A DNA stretch of 40,397 nucleotides from Acutalibacter sp. 1XD8-36 (GCF_009917525.1 NZ_QZDU01000014.1:1-40397), one strand, 5' to 3'; shown: positions 33,480-39,742, numbered from the stretch's first letter. Notes: generated by a model not told the origin, from the sequence alone. Numbers and translations are program-made.

Positions 33480-33504
33480 AGTAAAAACCTCCTTCGTTTT
33501 CCCA

Positions 33505-33532
33505 ATTATAACTCTGTGCCAGGATAATTCAA
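33505..33532 (-). promoter_or_regulatory. Promoter of the radical SAM gene
   Basis: On the minus strand TTGAAT (33527-33532), a 16-bp spacer and a perfect TATAAT (33505-33510). Its -35 box lies next to the palindrome at 33537-33555. Confidence 0.7.
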
Positions 33533-33536
33533 GTAC

Positions 33537-33555
33537 GGTACTTTTTTGCAGTACC
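33537..33555. promoter_or_regulatory. YodB/HxlR-type operator TACT-N7-AGTA
   Basis: GGTACT (33537-33542), seven bases and AGTACC (33550-33555). The core TACT-N7-AGTA is the consensus I recall for YodB/CatR, redox-sensing HxlR regulators of Bacillus. It lies exactly between two divergent promoters and abuts the -35 box of the hxlR-like gene, so the regulator probably represses both genes. Confidence 0.75.
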
Positions 33556-33584
33556 TTGATTATCCCAGCGCAAGGAGCTATAAT
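33556..33584 (+). promoter_or_regulatory. Promoter of the HxlR regulator gene
   Basis: TTGATT (33556-33561), a 17-bp spacer and TATAAT (33579-33584). The predicted RNA start near 33591 rules out translation from the GTG at 33587 and supports ATG 33611. Confidence 0.8.
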
Positions 33585-33610
33585 GAGTGAAAGCGGGGGA
33601 GGTTTTGCAT

Positions 33611-33946
33611 ATGAGAAAAACAGAGCAGTCCATAGAGCGCTGTAAAACAATGTCGGCGCTACAGAGGATATTAGGGGGCAAGTGGAAGCTGGAAATACTC
33701 TACTACATAGCATTTCACGGCGTCAACAGGTTTGGGGCGCTGAGGCGGCAGCTGGGGGAGATAACGGAGTCCTCGCTGACAAAGCAGCTGCGGGAGCTGG
33801 AAGCGGACGGGTTTCTACACCGCCGCGACTTCCATGAGGTGCCGCCGAGAGTTGAGTACATATTAACTGGCCTTGGCAGGAGCTTTATGGACGTGATTGC
33901 CTACATGAAGGCGTGGGGTGACGAAAACCTGCCGGGGGAGAAATGA
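33611..33946 (+). CDS. HxlR family winged-helix transcriptional regulator
   Basis: A 111-residue regulator of the usual HxlR length. The winged helix reads LGGKWKLEILYYIAFHG, RFGALRRQLGEITESSLTKQLRELEADGFLHR and PPRVEYILTGLG. It has one cysteine, Cys11, near the N-terminus, the region where YodB (Cys6), CatR (Cys7) and HypR (Cys14) carry their redox-sensing cysteine. A TACT-N7-AGTA operator lies between it and the divergent radical SAM gene. I infer a thiol-based repressor of electrophile, quinone or disulfide stress, with autoregulation. ATG 33611 is chosen because GGGGGAGG lies 8 bp upstream and the promoter overlaps any earlier start. Confidence 0.9.
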   Translation: MRKTEQSIERCKTMSALQRILGGKWKLEILYYIAFHGVNRFGALRRQLGEITESSLTKQLRELEADGFLHRRDFHEVPPRVEYILTGLGRSFMDVIAYMKAWGDENLPGEK

Positions 33947-34028
33947 CGGAACCGCGAAAGCTTATAAGAGGGTTTACAGAAAAAAAGCGGCGGGACGGAA
34001 ATTATTCCGCGCCAGGGCAAAATTTTTC

Positions 34029-34057
34029 TTGACGAACAGGCGGGTTTATGCTATAAT
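34029..34057 (+). promoter_or_regulatory. Promoter of the second tRNA cluster
   Basis: TTGACG (34029-34034), a 17-bp spacer and TATAAT (34052-34057), about 50 bp before tRNA-Gly. The sequence just upstream (AATTTTTCTTGAC) is the same 13-mer found at the methyltransferase promoter at 2200-2212. Confidence 0.82.
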
Positions 34058-34106
34058 ATCACGGTGGACAAGGGAAGCAGTCCGCGCGGCTTGCCTGCCG
34101 GTAGCT

Positions 34107-34180
34107 GCGGGTGTAGTTCAGTGGTAGAACTCCAGCCTTCCAAGCTGGTCGTGTGGGTTCGATTCCCATCACCCGCTCCA
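34107..34180 (+). tRNA. tRNA-Gly (TCC)
   Basis: The acceptor arm GCGGGTG (34107-34113) pairs with 34170-34176. The anticodon loop is CTTCCAA (anticodon TCC), the T-loop is TTCGATT and CCA is encoded at 34178-34180. Confidence 0.95.
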
Positions 34181-34230
34181 AAGCCCCAATAGGGCAAATA
34201 TAATCGTGGGCCAAGGGGTGCCCCGAACAT

Positions 34231-34307
34231 GCGCCAATAGCTCAGCTGGATAGAGCAACTGCCTTCTAAGCAGTAGGCCAGGGGTTCGAGTCCCTTTTGG
34301 CGCGCCA
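34231..34307 (+). tRNA. tRNA-Arg (TCT)
   Basis: The acceptor arm GCGCCAA (34231-34237) pairs with 34297-34303. The anticodon loop is CTTCTAA (anticodon TCT), the discriminator is G304 and CCA is encoded at 34305-34307. Confidence 0.95.
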
Positions 34308-34310
34308 TAT

Positions 34311-34388
34311 GGTGGACGTAGCTTAGCTGGTCAAAGCGCCAGATTGTGGCTCTGGAGACCGTGGGTTCGAATCCCACCGCCCACCCCA
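34311..34388 (+). tRNA. tRNA-His (GTG)
   Basis: The anticodon loop is TTGTGGC (anticodon GTG). The histidine-specific extra G(-1) is G34311, facing C73 at 34385, and CCA is encoded at 34386-34388. One acceptor pair is mismatched: A34316 (position 5) faces C34380 (position 68); the rest of the arm pairs. The tRNA may still be functional. Confidence 0.93.
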
Positions 34389-34397
34389 CACAAAAGG

Positions 34398-34430
34398 CAC
34401 GGAGTTTAATTCTTGAAATTAGGCTCCGTG
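34398..34430 (+). other. Hairpin between tRNA-His and tRNA-Gln
   Basis: CACGGAG (34398-34404) and CTCCGTG (34424-34430) form a 7-bp perfect stem with an AT-rich loop. No U-run follows. It could be a processing or partial-termination element within the tRNA transcript. Confidence 0.4.
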
Positions 34431-34440
34431 TCTGCCATAT

Positions 34441-34516
34441 TGGGCTGTCGCCAAGCGGTAAGGCAACGGACTTTGACTCCGTCATCCCGTGGGTTCGAAT
34501 CCCGCCAGCCCAGCCA
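34441..34516 (+). tRNA. tRNA-Gln (TTG)
   Basis: The acceptor arm TGGGCTG (34441-34447) pairs with 34506-34512 with a T1-A72 first pair, as in other tRNA-Gln. The anticodon loop is CTTTGAC (anticodon TTG) and CCA is encoded at 34514-34516. It is the last tRNA before the AT-rich accessory island. Confidence 0.95.
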
Positions 34517-34523
34517 TGTGAAT

Positions 34524-34573
34524 AGCCTGTTGACTTCCGAACCCCCATGGGTTGGACATCAACAGGCTGTTTT
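34524..34573 (+). terminator. Terminator of the second tRNA cluster
   Basis: AGCCTGTTGA (34524-34533) and TCAACAGGCT (34559-34568) form a perfect 10-bp stem followed by GTTTT. It begins 8 bp after the tRNA-Gln CCA. Confidence 0.82.
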
Positions 34574-34722
34574 CATTTGCCTAGAGTTTATGCGGGATCA
34601 GGGCGCGACACTTTACCACGCTAATTTGGATATAAAAGTTCAAAAACTTCAAAACGAGATATGAAAAAGCAGAAAACCGTAAGATATGAACTCCTATGTC
34701 CAATATGAAGTTGCCCATATCC

Positions 34723-35490
34723 CTAGTGTTTGCTTAGAAATTCGCTTTCCTTCTGTAATGGTGTCTTGTATTGATTCGTAGCGTGAGGCCTTTGCTCGTT
34801 ATAAAAGACTATGTACTTATCAACAGCTGCCCTAAATTCGTTTTCAGAGCGGTATTTTGCCCTATATAGCTCCTCACGTTTCAGATAGAAAAGAATGATT
34901 CCATAACTGAATTGTCGTAGGGTGTGTATGCTTTTGAAAAAGATTGCGTGACCCCAAGCGATTTCAAATAACTGCAAAATGCAGCAGCCCTGTAGTTCGT
35001 TCCACGGTCTGTGTGGAATATTAGCGGTTGTGTGGGGCAACGGTTTTCATATGCCGTACGAAAAGTACTCTTGACTAACTGTGTGCTGTTAGACTTGCCA
35101 ATCCTATAAGCTATCACTCTCCTTGCGAACAGATCTATAACCGCACATATATAAAACTTTTTCTCGTGGAAACGGAAGTATGTAACATCACTTCCCCACA
35201 CTTCATCGGGACAAGTAACATTAAACTGTTGATTCACATGGTTGGTAAATTTCCTTTGTTCCTTATTATAGGTATTTTTCGCGCCTTGCCGCGCACTGGT
35301 CAATCCCATTTCTCCCATGAGTTCTTGTACCATATCGGGTGAAGTGTGATAACCTTTTTCTTTCATGATGGCAAATATCTTTTTAGCGCCAAAAATTTGA
35401 TTGCTCTCATCATATATTTGCTGAATGACATCACAAAGTTCTTTTCGGCGTTGAGCGTAAGATGTGTTCTCGCGCTTGTTGCGCAGGATA
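34723..35490 (-). pseudogene. IS3-family transposase orfB (DDE integrase domain), frameshifted
   Basis: The integrase core is recognisable: the upstream part RGTFYNHILRNKREN continues into YAQRRKELCDVIQQ, IFGAKKI and VWGSDVTYFRFH (first Asp), FHTDRGTNYR (second Asp) and NSVMESFF (Glu). Near 34884-34886 a one-base loss changes the frame: the first frame ends just after ESFFSI, while the correct continuation LKREELYRAKY to EFLSKH lies in another frame, ending at 34723. The 3' part carries the usual YNEQRPH motif. The protein is therefore not made as one chain, and the element is probably immobile unless helped by another copy. Confidence 0.82.
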
Positions 35491-35493
35491 TGG

Positions 35494-35802
35494 TTATAGA
35501 ATGTGCCACGGGGAACATTCTAAAGCCTTCAATTTGGTATCAAGCGAATCGCTGGGAAGACAGCCTGCTGTCTTGAGGATCTCAATGATTCCTTCAAGGT
35601 GCTCAACTTTTCTCTCAAGCATACGGAAGTTCTTTAGGGAAAGCTCATTCGGGGTGTCTTGATTACGTGATTCTTCCTTGAGCCAGTTATAGATCGTGCT
35701 TCTGGGTACTCCTGTTTCCAGAGAGATATGGGCTACTGATTGGCCGTTTCTGTGGAGAGAAATGATGGCTTGCCTTTCATTGGGTGTGTGTTTATAGTTC
35801 AT
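35494..35802 (-). CDS. IS3-family transposase orfA (helix-turn-helix)
   Basis: A 102-residue DNA-binding protein with a helix-turn-helix (QSVAHISLETGVPRSTIYNWL, residues about 20-40) and a leucine-zipper-like helix (FRMLERKVEHLEGIIEIL). In IS3 elements orfA and orfB overlap and the full transposase is made by -1 frameshifting. The orfB frame overlaps here, since RGTFYNHI is read from the same bases as the orfA C-terminus. A palindrome (TCAACTCC/GGAGTTGA) lies just upstream of the start. Confidence 0.85.
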   Translation of the reverse strand: MNYKHTPNERQAIISLHRNGQSVAHISLETGVPRSTIYNWLKEESRNQDTPNELSLKNFRMLERKVEHLEGIIEILKTAGCLPSDSLDTKLKALECSPWHIL

Positions 35803-35945
35803 GATATCAACTCCTTTGGAGTTGATTATAACATGCTTTATTTAAAAATATATGTAACCTTGCTTGTGGTTTAGAAAGATTATCGAGATGGTGTAAAAAT
35901 GTCAATCGGAATACATAGACTATTTTTGTGGAAGGGACTACAATG

Positions 35946-37288
35946 TTACCCACCCAATTGACGTTTTAATGCTTTTCGTATTTTTGACATATGCAGTCTG
36001 GTATCTCTGTCAATCGATTCCTTATATCCAATAATCTTTTTTGAACGTTGTATATATGTCAAAAAGTTGCCGGAACACTTTCTTGTGTGACCATCTCTCT
36101 TCTTGATCAGATAACCATTTGCACCCTTAATAGAATATAAATTGTACAAGTTTGAGGCAAGAATGCGTTTTCCTACAGAAATGTTTCCCGGTGATTTTGT
36201 TATACTTTTAACTTTCCTGTACATACGCTGATAATATTTTCCAGTCGTTTTAGCTCTGACCGTTATGGTTTTCCCATCAAAAGTAAAACCGAGAAAATTG
36301 ATAAAGCGTTTTGACTTTTTATCGGATATGCCATACTGTGCGCTACAACTTACTAACGATTGGTTTTCAAATCGGTAATATTGTGTTTTTTCTGGTTCTA
36401 AAGTCAATCCATCAATTTTAAAAAATCCGCTCACATCTTTCATTGCTTGAGAGGATGTATCTCCGTTGTCTGGGATCACAATAATAAAGTCATCACTATA
36501 ACGCATATAGAATCCGTTCAAATTACTTACAAAATAATGAACTTGCCTATCAACATCCATCATGTATATATTTGCAAGCATGCCGCTGATCGGAGAGCCC
36601 TGGGGGATGCCGTATTTGTTTGGGTTTGGTTTGATGTGTGTTCGGTTAGCTTTGAATTCCTTTATTGATAGTACACGCGAACGAGAATTCAGTTCCTTAC
36701 GGCCTTTCAGATCATCCGGCAGATGGTTCAGAGCCAATAAATCAGACAGTTCCCAAACACTATACCTAGTTAAACTTTTGAAGACAGCATAATGATCGTC
36801 TGGGAGCCGCGATTCCCACAGCAGAGAACACCATTGACGCTTTAAATAGTTGTGATCCAGATTGTCGAAAAAGCCAGTGAAATCTCCAATCATAATATAG
36901 CACGGAGAATTATTTCGGATAAAGTCGATGGCGCGCTTTGCAAAGTTGATATTGCTTTGATGAAGGTCGCTCCTATAGGCTACAGCAACATGGGATATCC
37001 TATCTTGTTCTACACGCTGATTATATAACTCGCCTAAAATAAAGTTATAATACTGATATATACAGCGGTCAATGTGTGCAGCATAGCAAATATCCCGCTT
37101 TTTATCTGTCTTTCCGTCTGTTTTTGCTTATAATGAATAAACGGATAGAATCCATGCAGTTTTATATTTTTCGGATCTGATAAATAAACGCGTTGCTGCC
37201 CTATATTCGTTCTGTAATCAAAGTGAGCATAAAAGCGCATACTTTTTTCTTTTGCCTCATCTGATGCCAGCCATTCTTTATCAGTCAT
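35946..37288 (-). pseudogene. drt2: DRT2-type (UG2) defence-associated reverse transcriptase, interrupted by one frameshift
   Basis: With one base restored in an A5 tract (37121-37125 on the plus strand), a ~447-residue protein is read. It begins MTDKEWLASDEAKEKSMRFY at 37288, passes GFYPFIHYK, changes frame and continues as RDICYAAHIDRCIYQYY, HVAVAYR and FAKRAIDFIRNN. The RT core follows: motif A IGDFTGFFDNLDH with its Asp, then GIPQGSPISGMLANIYM and YMRYSDDFIIVIP with the catalytic YSDD. The N-terminal region and the AHIDRC and WC.LL motifs match the DRT2 family as I remember it. In DRT2 the RT copies an upstream ncRNA into concatemeric cDNA that encodes a toxic repeat protein upon phage infection. 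As written the protein ends about 29 residues after the shift. AAGGAG precedes ATG 37288. Confidence 0.8.
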
Positions 37289-37312
37289 CTCAAAATCTCC
37301 TTACAAAATGCA

Positions 37313-37617
37313 ATATCCGCCAACACGAGGGGCAGCATCCCTAAGTTGGCGGATATACAGTTTTGTTGATAGCTTCTCATTGTACAGCTATTAGGACATG
37401 CTAAGAAGCCAGCTGCCCGATTACGCAATATTCAACTATGATATAATTGAATGGGATGCCTGTGCCATCCTCTGGATATGTTTGATAACGGTGGCCGCCG
37501 TTCTGACAGCTTTCAACCAGTATCACCAAGTTCACAAACCCTATCAGGAGCTCCTGATAGAAATTACTACGAAAGGATTGACAACAATACATCTCCCTTA
37601 CATCCTACGTGTAAGGC
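37313..37617 (-). ncRNA. Probable DRT2 template ncRNA
   Basis: The ~305-nt region between a perfect promoter and the RT gene holds no conserved protein but many hairpins, in transcript order: 37596-37616 (7 bp); 37541-37560, a 20-nt perfect palindrome; 37487-37502 (5 bp); 37453-37469 (5 bp); 37431-37451 (9 bp, with a G-U pair only on the minus-strand RNA); 37369-37391 (6 bp); and 37313-37324/37345-37356 (12 bp with an inner stem), just before the RT ribosome binding site. DRT2 systems carry such a structured RNA of roughly this length upstream of the RT. Stop-free frames cross the middle on both strands (minus 37604-37404; plus 37395-37619), as expected if one encodes the endless ORF. The exact RNA ends are inferred. 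Confidence 0.7.
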
Positions 37618-37623
37618 AATAAT

Positions 37624-37652
37624 ATTATAGATCATCTGCCATGAATTGTCAA
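37624..37652 (-). promoter_or_regulatory. Perfect consensus promoter of the DRT2 ncRNA
   Basis: On the minus strand TTGACA (37647-37652), a 17-bp spacer and TATAAT (37624-37629). The predicted RNA start at about 37617 coincides with the base of the first hairpin, so this promoter most likely makes the ncRNA and may also read into the RT gene. Confidence 0.85.
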
Positions 37653-37678
37653 CTGCTGTTAGATTGAATAATTTGAAG

Positions 37679-37718
37679 TAGAGCTGCTTTTCAGACTTTT
37701 TTTCGAAAAGCAACTCTA
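37679..37718. other. Long hairpin upstream of the DRT2 promoter
   Basis: Outer TAGAG/CTCTA and inner TGCTTTTC/GAAAAGCA arms form a 13-bp stem with one mismatch around a T-rich loop. It may be the boundary terminator of the preceding minus-strand gene or a remnant of an element end. Apart from this and the stem at 37796, I see no gene in 37653-37838. Confidence 0.45.
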
Positions 37719-37795
37719 TCTTTTCTGTATCCCAATGAAATTACATGGATCTATCAAAATCTGGATAGTAGAGGTTATTTAGGTTCGCATTTTAG

Positions 37796-37828
37796 ACGCA
37801 GGAGTTCTCAAAATTCCTGTGTTTTTTC
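37796..37828. terminator. Possible terminator after the Crp/Fnr gene
   Basis: ACGCAGGA (37796-37803) pairs with TCCTGTGT (37815-37122 offset, i.e. 37115+700 to 37822) with one G-T wobble, and a T6 tract follows on the plus strand. It lies 10-40 bp beyond the stop of the leftward Crp/Fnr gene, where the minus-strand U-run is weak. Confidence 0.45.
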
Positions 37829-37838
37829 TTTCCATATC

Positions 37839-38480
37839 TTACTTCAAAACAAAGTGATTTTTCCGAAAATCGATAAGCCCATCCCGCCGCATTTTCCCCA
37901 GCTCTTTGGAAAGCGCGCTGCGGTCCAGGTTCAGATAATCGGACATCTCCTGCCGGTCAAAGGGTATAGTGAACTCGGCTCTGCCTGCCCGCACAGACTG
38001 GTATGATAAAAAGGACAGCACTCGCCCCCGTGCGGATTTAGGAGTCGTGCAGAATAGGCGGTTGCTTAGGGCTAGATTTTTCTGGAAAGCTCCCATCAGC
38101 AAGTGGCGGTATAGCTTTGGGTGCCACGTTTTCTGCCGGTTTTCCTCCCGCAGCAGGGCGGTAATGTCCATCATCAGGACTTGAGCATCCTCCGCGCAGA
38201 CCACGTCTACCATCAGCGGTTCCCGGCACATCACATAGGTCTCGGCGAACATCTGACCCGCTGGGACTGCCTGTAGGATGCTTCGGGTCCCCCACACGTT
38301 CACGTTTTCTATATGGACGCTCCCCGATAGCACAATGCCCATCTCCTGGGCTATATAGCCCGCGTGAAGGATCATCTCGCCCTTTTGGTAGCTGTGCCTG
38401 TGCATACCGTGGAGAGTTTGCATTTCATCCAGTTCCTTCGGGGTGATGTCGTGGAGCAGGGGTATAAAAGATAATTCCAT
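37839..38480 (-). CDS. Crp/Fnr family transcriptional regulator
   Basis: A 213-residue regulator. The cNMP-like beta-barrel covers about 15-125 (KGEMILHAGYIAQEMGIVLSGSVHI, AGQMFAETYVM) and the C-terminal winged helix has FDRQEMSDYLNLDRSALSKELGKMRRDGLIDF. It lacks the N-terminal Cys cluster of oxygen-sensing FNR and the Arg/Ser residues of cAMP-binding CRP, so the signal is unknown. It probably controls the divergent iron-sulfur protein gene, in whose promoter a palindrome lies at a class II position. I start it at ATG 38480 because GGAGGAAATTT precedes it. Confidence 0.9.
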   Translation of the reverse strand: MELSFIPLLHDITPKELDEMQTLHGMHRHSYQKGEMILHAGYIAQEMGIVLSGSVHIENVNVWGTRSILQAVPAGQMFAETYVMCREPLMVDVVCAEDAQVLMMDITALLREENRQKTWHPKLYRHLLMGAFQKNLALSNRLFCTTPKSARGRVLSFLSYQSVRAGRAEFTIPFDRQEMSDYLNLDRSALSKELGKMRRDGLIDFRKNHFVLK

Positions 38481-38500
38481 AAATTTCCTCCATATTTGTG

Positions 38501-38539
38501 GTTGCAGCAACATAATATCTCTTTAAACTATACTATAAT
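38501..38539 (+). promoter_or_regulatory. Class II-type operator and -10 box for the iron-sulfur gene
   Basis: The palindrome GTTGC-A-GCAAC (38501-38511) is centred at 38506. A perfect TATAAT (38534-38539) predicts a start near 38546, so the operator centre is at about -40, where class II CRP/FNR activators bind. The bases at the expected -35 position (CATAAT) match consensus poorly, which fits an activator-dependent promoter. Confidence 0.6.
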
Positions 38540-38568
38540 CAGAGCAAGAAAACAAGGGAGGAAAGAAA

Positions 38569-39249
38569 ATGGTACGTAAAATCATTCATATAGACGAGGA
38601 AAAATGCAACGGTTGCGGGGCCTGCGCCAGCGCCTGCCATGAGGGAGCTATCGGAATGGTGGGCGGCAAGGCAAAGCTCCTGCGGGACAACTACTGTGAC
38701 GGCCTGGGGGACTGCCTGCCCGCCTGCCCTGCCGGGGCGATCTCGTTTGTGGAGCGGGAGGCGGCAGCGTATAACGAGCAGGCGGTCCAGAGCAATAAAG
38801 CGAAGCAGAACACCGGTTGTCCGGGCCAGCAGATGCGACGGTTTGACCGGACAGAAGAAGCGCCCGCATCTGCCGCCAAGCCTGTCTCCCAACTGGGCCA
38901 GTGGCCCTGCCAGATCAAGCTGACCCCGGTAGACGCGCCATATTTTGACGGTACAAAGCTGCTTATCGCCGCCGACTGCACCGCCTATGCCTACGCCAAT
39001 TTTCACCAGGATTTCATGCGGGGCAAGATCACGCTGATCGGCTGCCCCAAGCTGGACGGAGTGGACTATAGCGAAAAGCTAACGGAAATTATCCGGCGGA
39101 ACGATATCCAGAGTGTCACCATCGTGCGCATGGAAGTACCCTGCTGCGGGGGATTGGAGGCGGTGGCAAAGAAAGCCCTGCAAAGCAGTGGGAAATTCAT
39201 TCCCTGGCAGGTGGTCACGATCTCCACAGACGGCAGGATCTTAGAATAA
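38569..39249 (+). CDS. 2[4Fe-4S] ferredoxin-type protein with C-terminal CCG-like motif
   Basis: A 226-residue cytosolic iron-sulfur protein. The first cluster motif is CNGCGACASAC (Cys13, 16, 19, 23), and a second group has Cys43, Cys49 and Cys53 ahead of PAGAISF. After a charged linker (about 68-100), the C-terminal domain carries IAADCTAYAYANFHQDF, GCPKLDG and EVPCCGG. This is a widespread clostridial protein usually seen beside a Crp/Fnr regulator and a hybrid-cluster protein gene (hcp); its function is probably electron transfer in nitrosative or redox stress. GGGAGGAAAG precedes ATG 38569. No hcp gene lies in this window. Confidence 0.85.
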   Translation: MVRKIIHIDEEKCNGCGACASACHEGAIGMVGGKAKLLRDNYCDGLGDCLPACPAGAISFVEREAAAYNEQAVQSNKAKQNTGCPGQQMRRFDRTEEAPASAAKPVSQLGQWPCQIKLTPVDAPYFDGTKLLIAADCTAYAYANFHQDFMRGKITLIGCPKLDGVDYSEKLTEIIRRNDIQSVTIVRMEVPCCGGLEAVAKKALQSSGKFIPWQVVTISTDGRILE

Positions 39250-39277
39250 ACAACAGTCACACAAAGGAGGATGCACC

Positions 39278-39610
39278 ATGAATGGACCGATGAAAAATAT
39301 TGCAAAGGCGGAAGTCCTGACCCTAAAGGAACAAGTGGCGTATCAGGAGGGCTAGGTGGTCAGCAAGACGCTGGCCCAGAACAGCGCGGTGAGCGTGACC
39401 CTGTTTTCCTTCGATCTGGGCGAGGAGATCAGCACCCATGAGTCCGGCGGCGACGCCTTCGTCACTTGCGTGGACGGCGTGGGAAGGATCACTATTGAGG
39501 GGCAGGAGTTTTTTCTCCATGAAGGGGAGTCTATCGTTATGCCCGCCGGGCACCCTCATGCGGTCTTCGGGCAGGAACGGTTCAAGATGCTGCTAGTCGT
39601 GGTGTTTTGA
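39278..39610 (+). pseudogene. Cupin domain protein with in-frame amber codon (possible restart at GTG 39356)
   Basis: The frame opens at ATG 39278 with AAGGAGG upstream and reads MNGPMKNIAKAEVLTLKEQV, then AYQEG and a TAG at 39353-39355. It continues in the same frame as VVSKTLAQNSAVSVTLFSF, GEEISTHESGGDAFVTCVDG and EFFLHEGESIVMPAGHPHAV, a complete small cupin barrel with metal ligands HES...H. The related protein has Gln at this position (EGQVVSK), so TAG is probably CAG changed by one transition. The codon after TAG is GTG, and AGGAGG lies six bases before it, so an 84-residue cupin could be made by reinitiation. It lies 28 bp after the iron-sulfur gene and is probably in the same operon. 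Confidence 0.85.
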
Positions 39611-39657
39611 GGGGAGTACGTGCATCTTTTAAGTCAGAGTTGGTTTAACGGCTTTTC

Positions 39658-39693
39658 AAAAGGCCGGGAAGCCGCATAAATACTGCCTTTTTT
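39658..39693 (+). terminator. Probable terminator of the iron-sulfur/cupin operon
   Basis: AAAAGGC (39658-39664) and GCCTTTT (39685-39691) enclose a 20-nt loop and a T-run follows. It sits 48 bp after the cupin stop. The rest of 39611-39844 has no gene that I can see. Confidence 0.55.
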
Positions 39694-39742
39694 GACCCCA
39701 CAGCGGCCTCTGGCATCTGATAAGCATGGTAAGGCCATCTCC

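Larger units (their letters stand above)
34687..35942 (-). mobile_element. IS3-family insertion sequence with frameshifted transposase
   Basis: Two overlapping frames (orfA 35494-35802 and the orfB region 34723-35490) have the IS3 layout. Putative ends begin TGAACTCC at 34687 and, on the minus strand, TGTAGTCCC at 35942. They match only partly (about 10 of the first 19 positions), so the boundaries are tentative and no target-site duplication is evident. The region is markedly AT-richer than the chromosome around it. The element lies directly between the tRNA-Gln terminator and the reverse transcriptase gene; its right end is three bases from that gene's stop codon. Confidence 0.7.

Noticed and set aside
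33587-33946. GTG 33587 as the start of the HxlR gene
   Set aside because: It would lie at or before the predicted transcription start, and ATG 33611 has a much better ribosome site.
37115-37130. Programmed -1 frameshift in the reverse transcriptase
   Set aside because: The slip site would be G CAA AAA, where the P-site tRNA re-pairs badly, and no stimulatory pseudoknot or upstream Shine-Dalgarno is evident. A one-base loss is simpler, although transcriptional slippage is not excluded.
35946-37288. Group II intron or retron reverse transcriptase
   Set aside because: No maturase or HNH domain and no intron ends are seen. The YSDD context and the N-terminal AHIDRC region fit the UG2/DRT2 group better, and the upstream RNA lacks the msr/msd arrangement of retrons.
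37398-37622. An ordinary 74-residue membrane protein gene on the plus strand
   Set aside because: It has no Shine-Dalgarno, lies wholly inside the hairpin-rich ncRNA region and is antisense to the predicted transcript. It is kept only as a possible reading frame of the DRT2 cDNA product.
34517-37838. tRNA-Gln attachment site of an integrated element
   Set aside because: No copy of the tRNA 3' end was found at the far side of the AT-rich island and no integrase gene is present.
39353-39355. TAG decoded as pyrrolysine in the cupin
   Set aside because: The position is Gln in the family pattern, no PYLIS-like element or Pyl context is seen, and a C-to-T change of CAG explains it.
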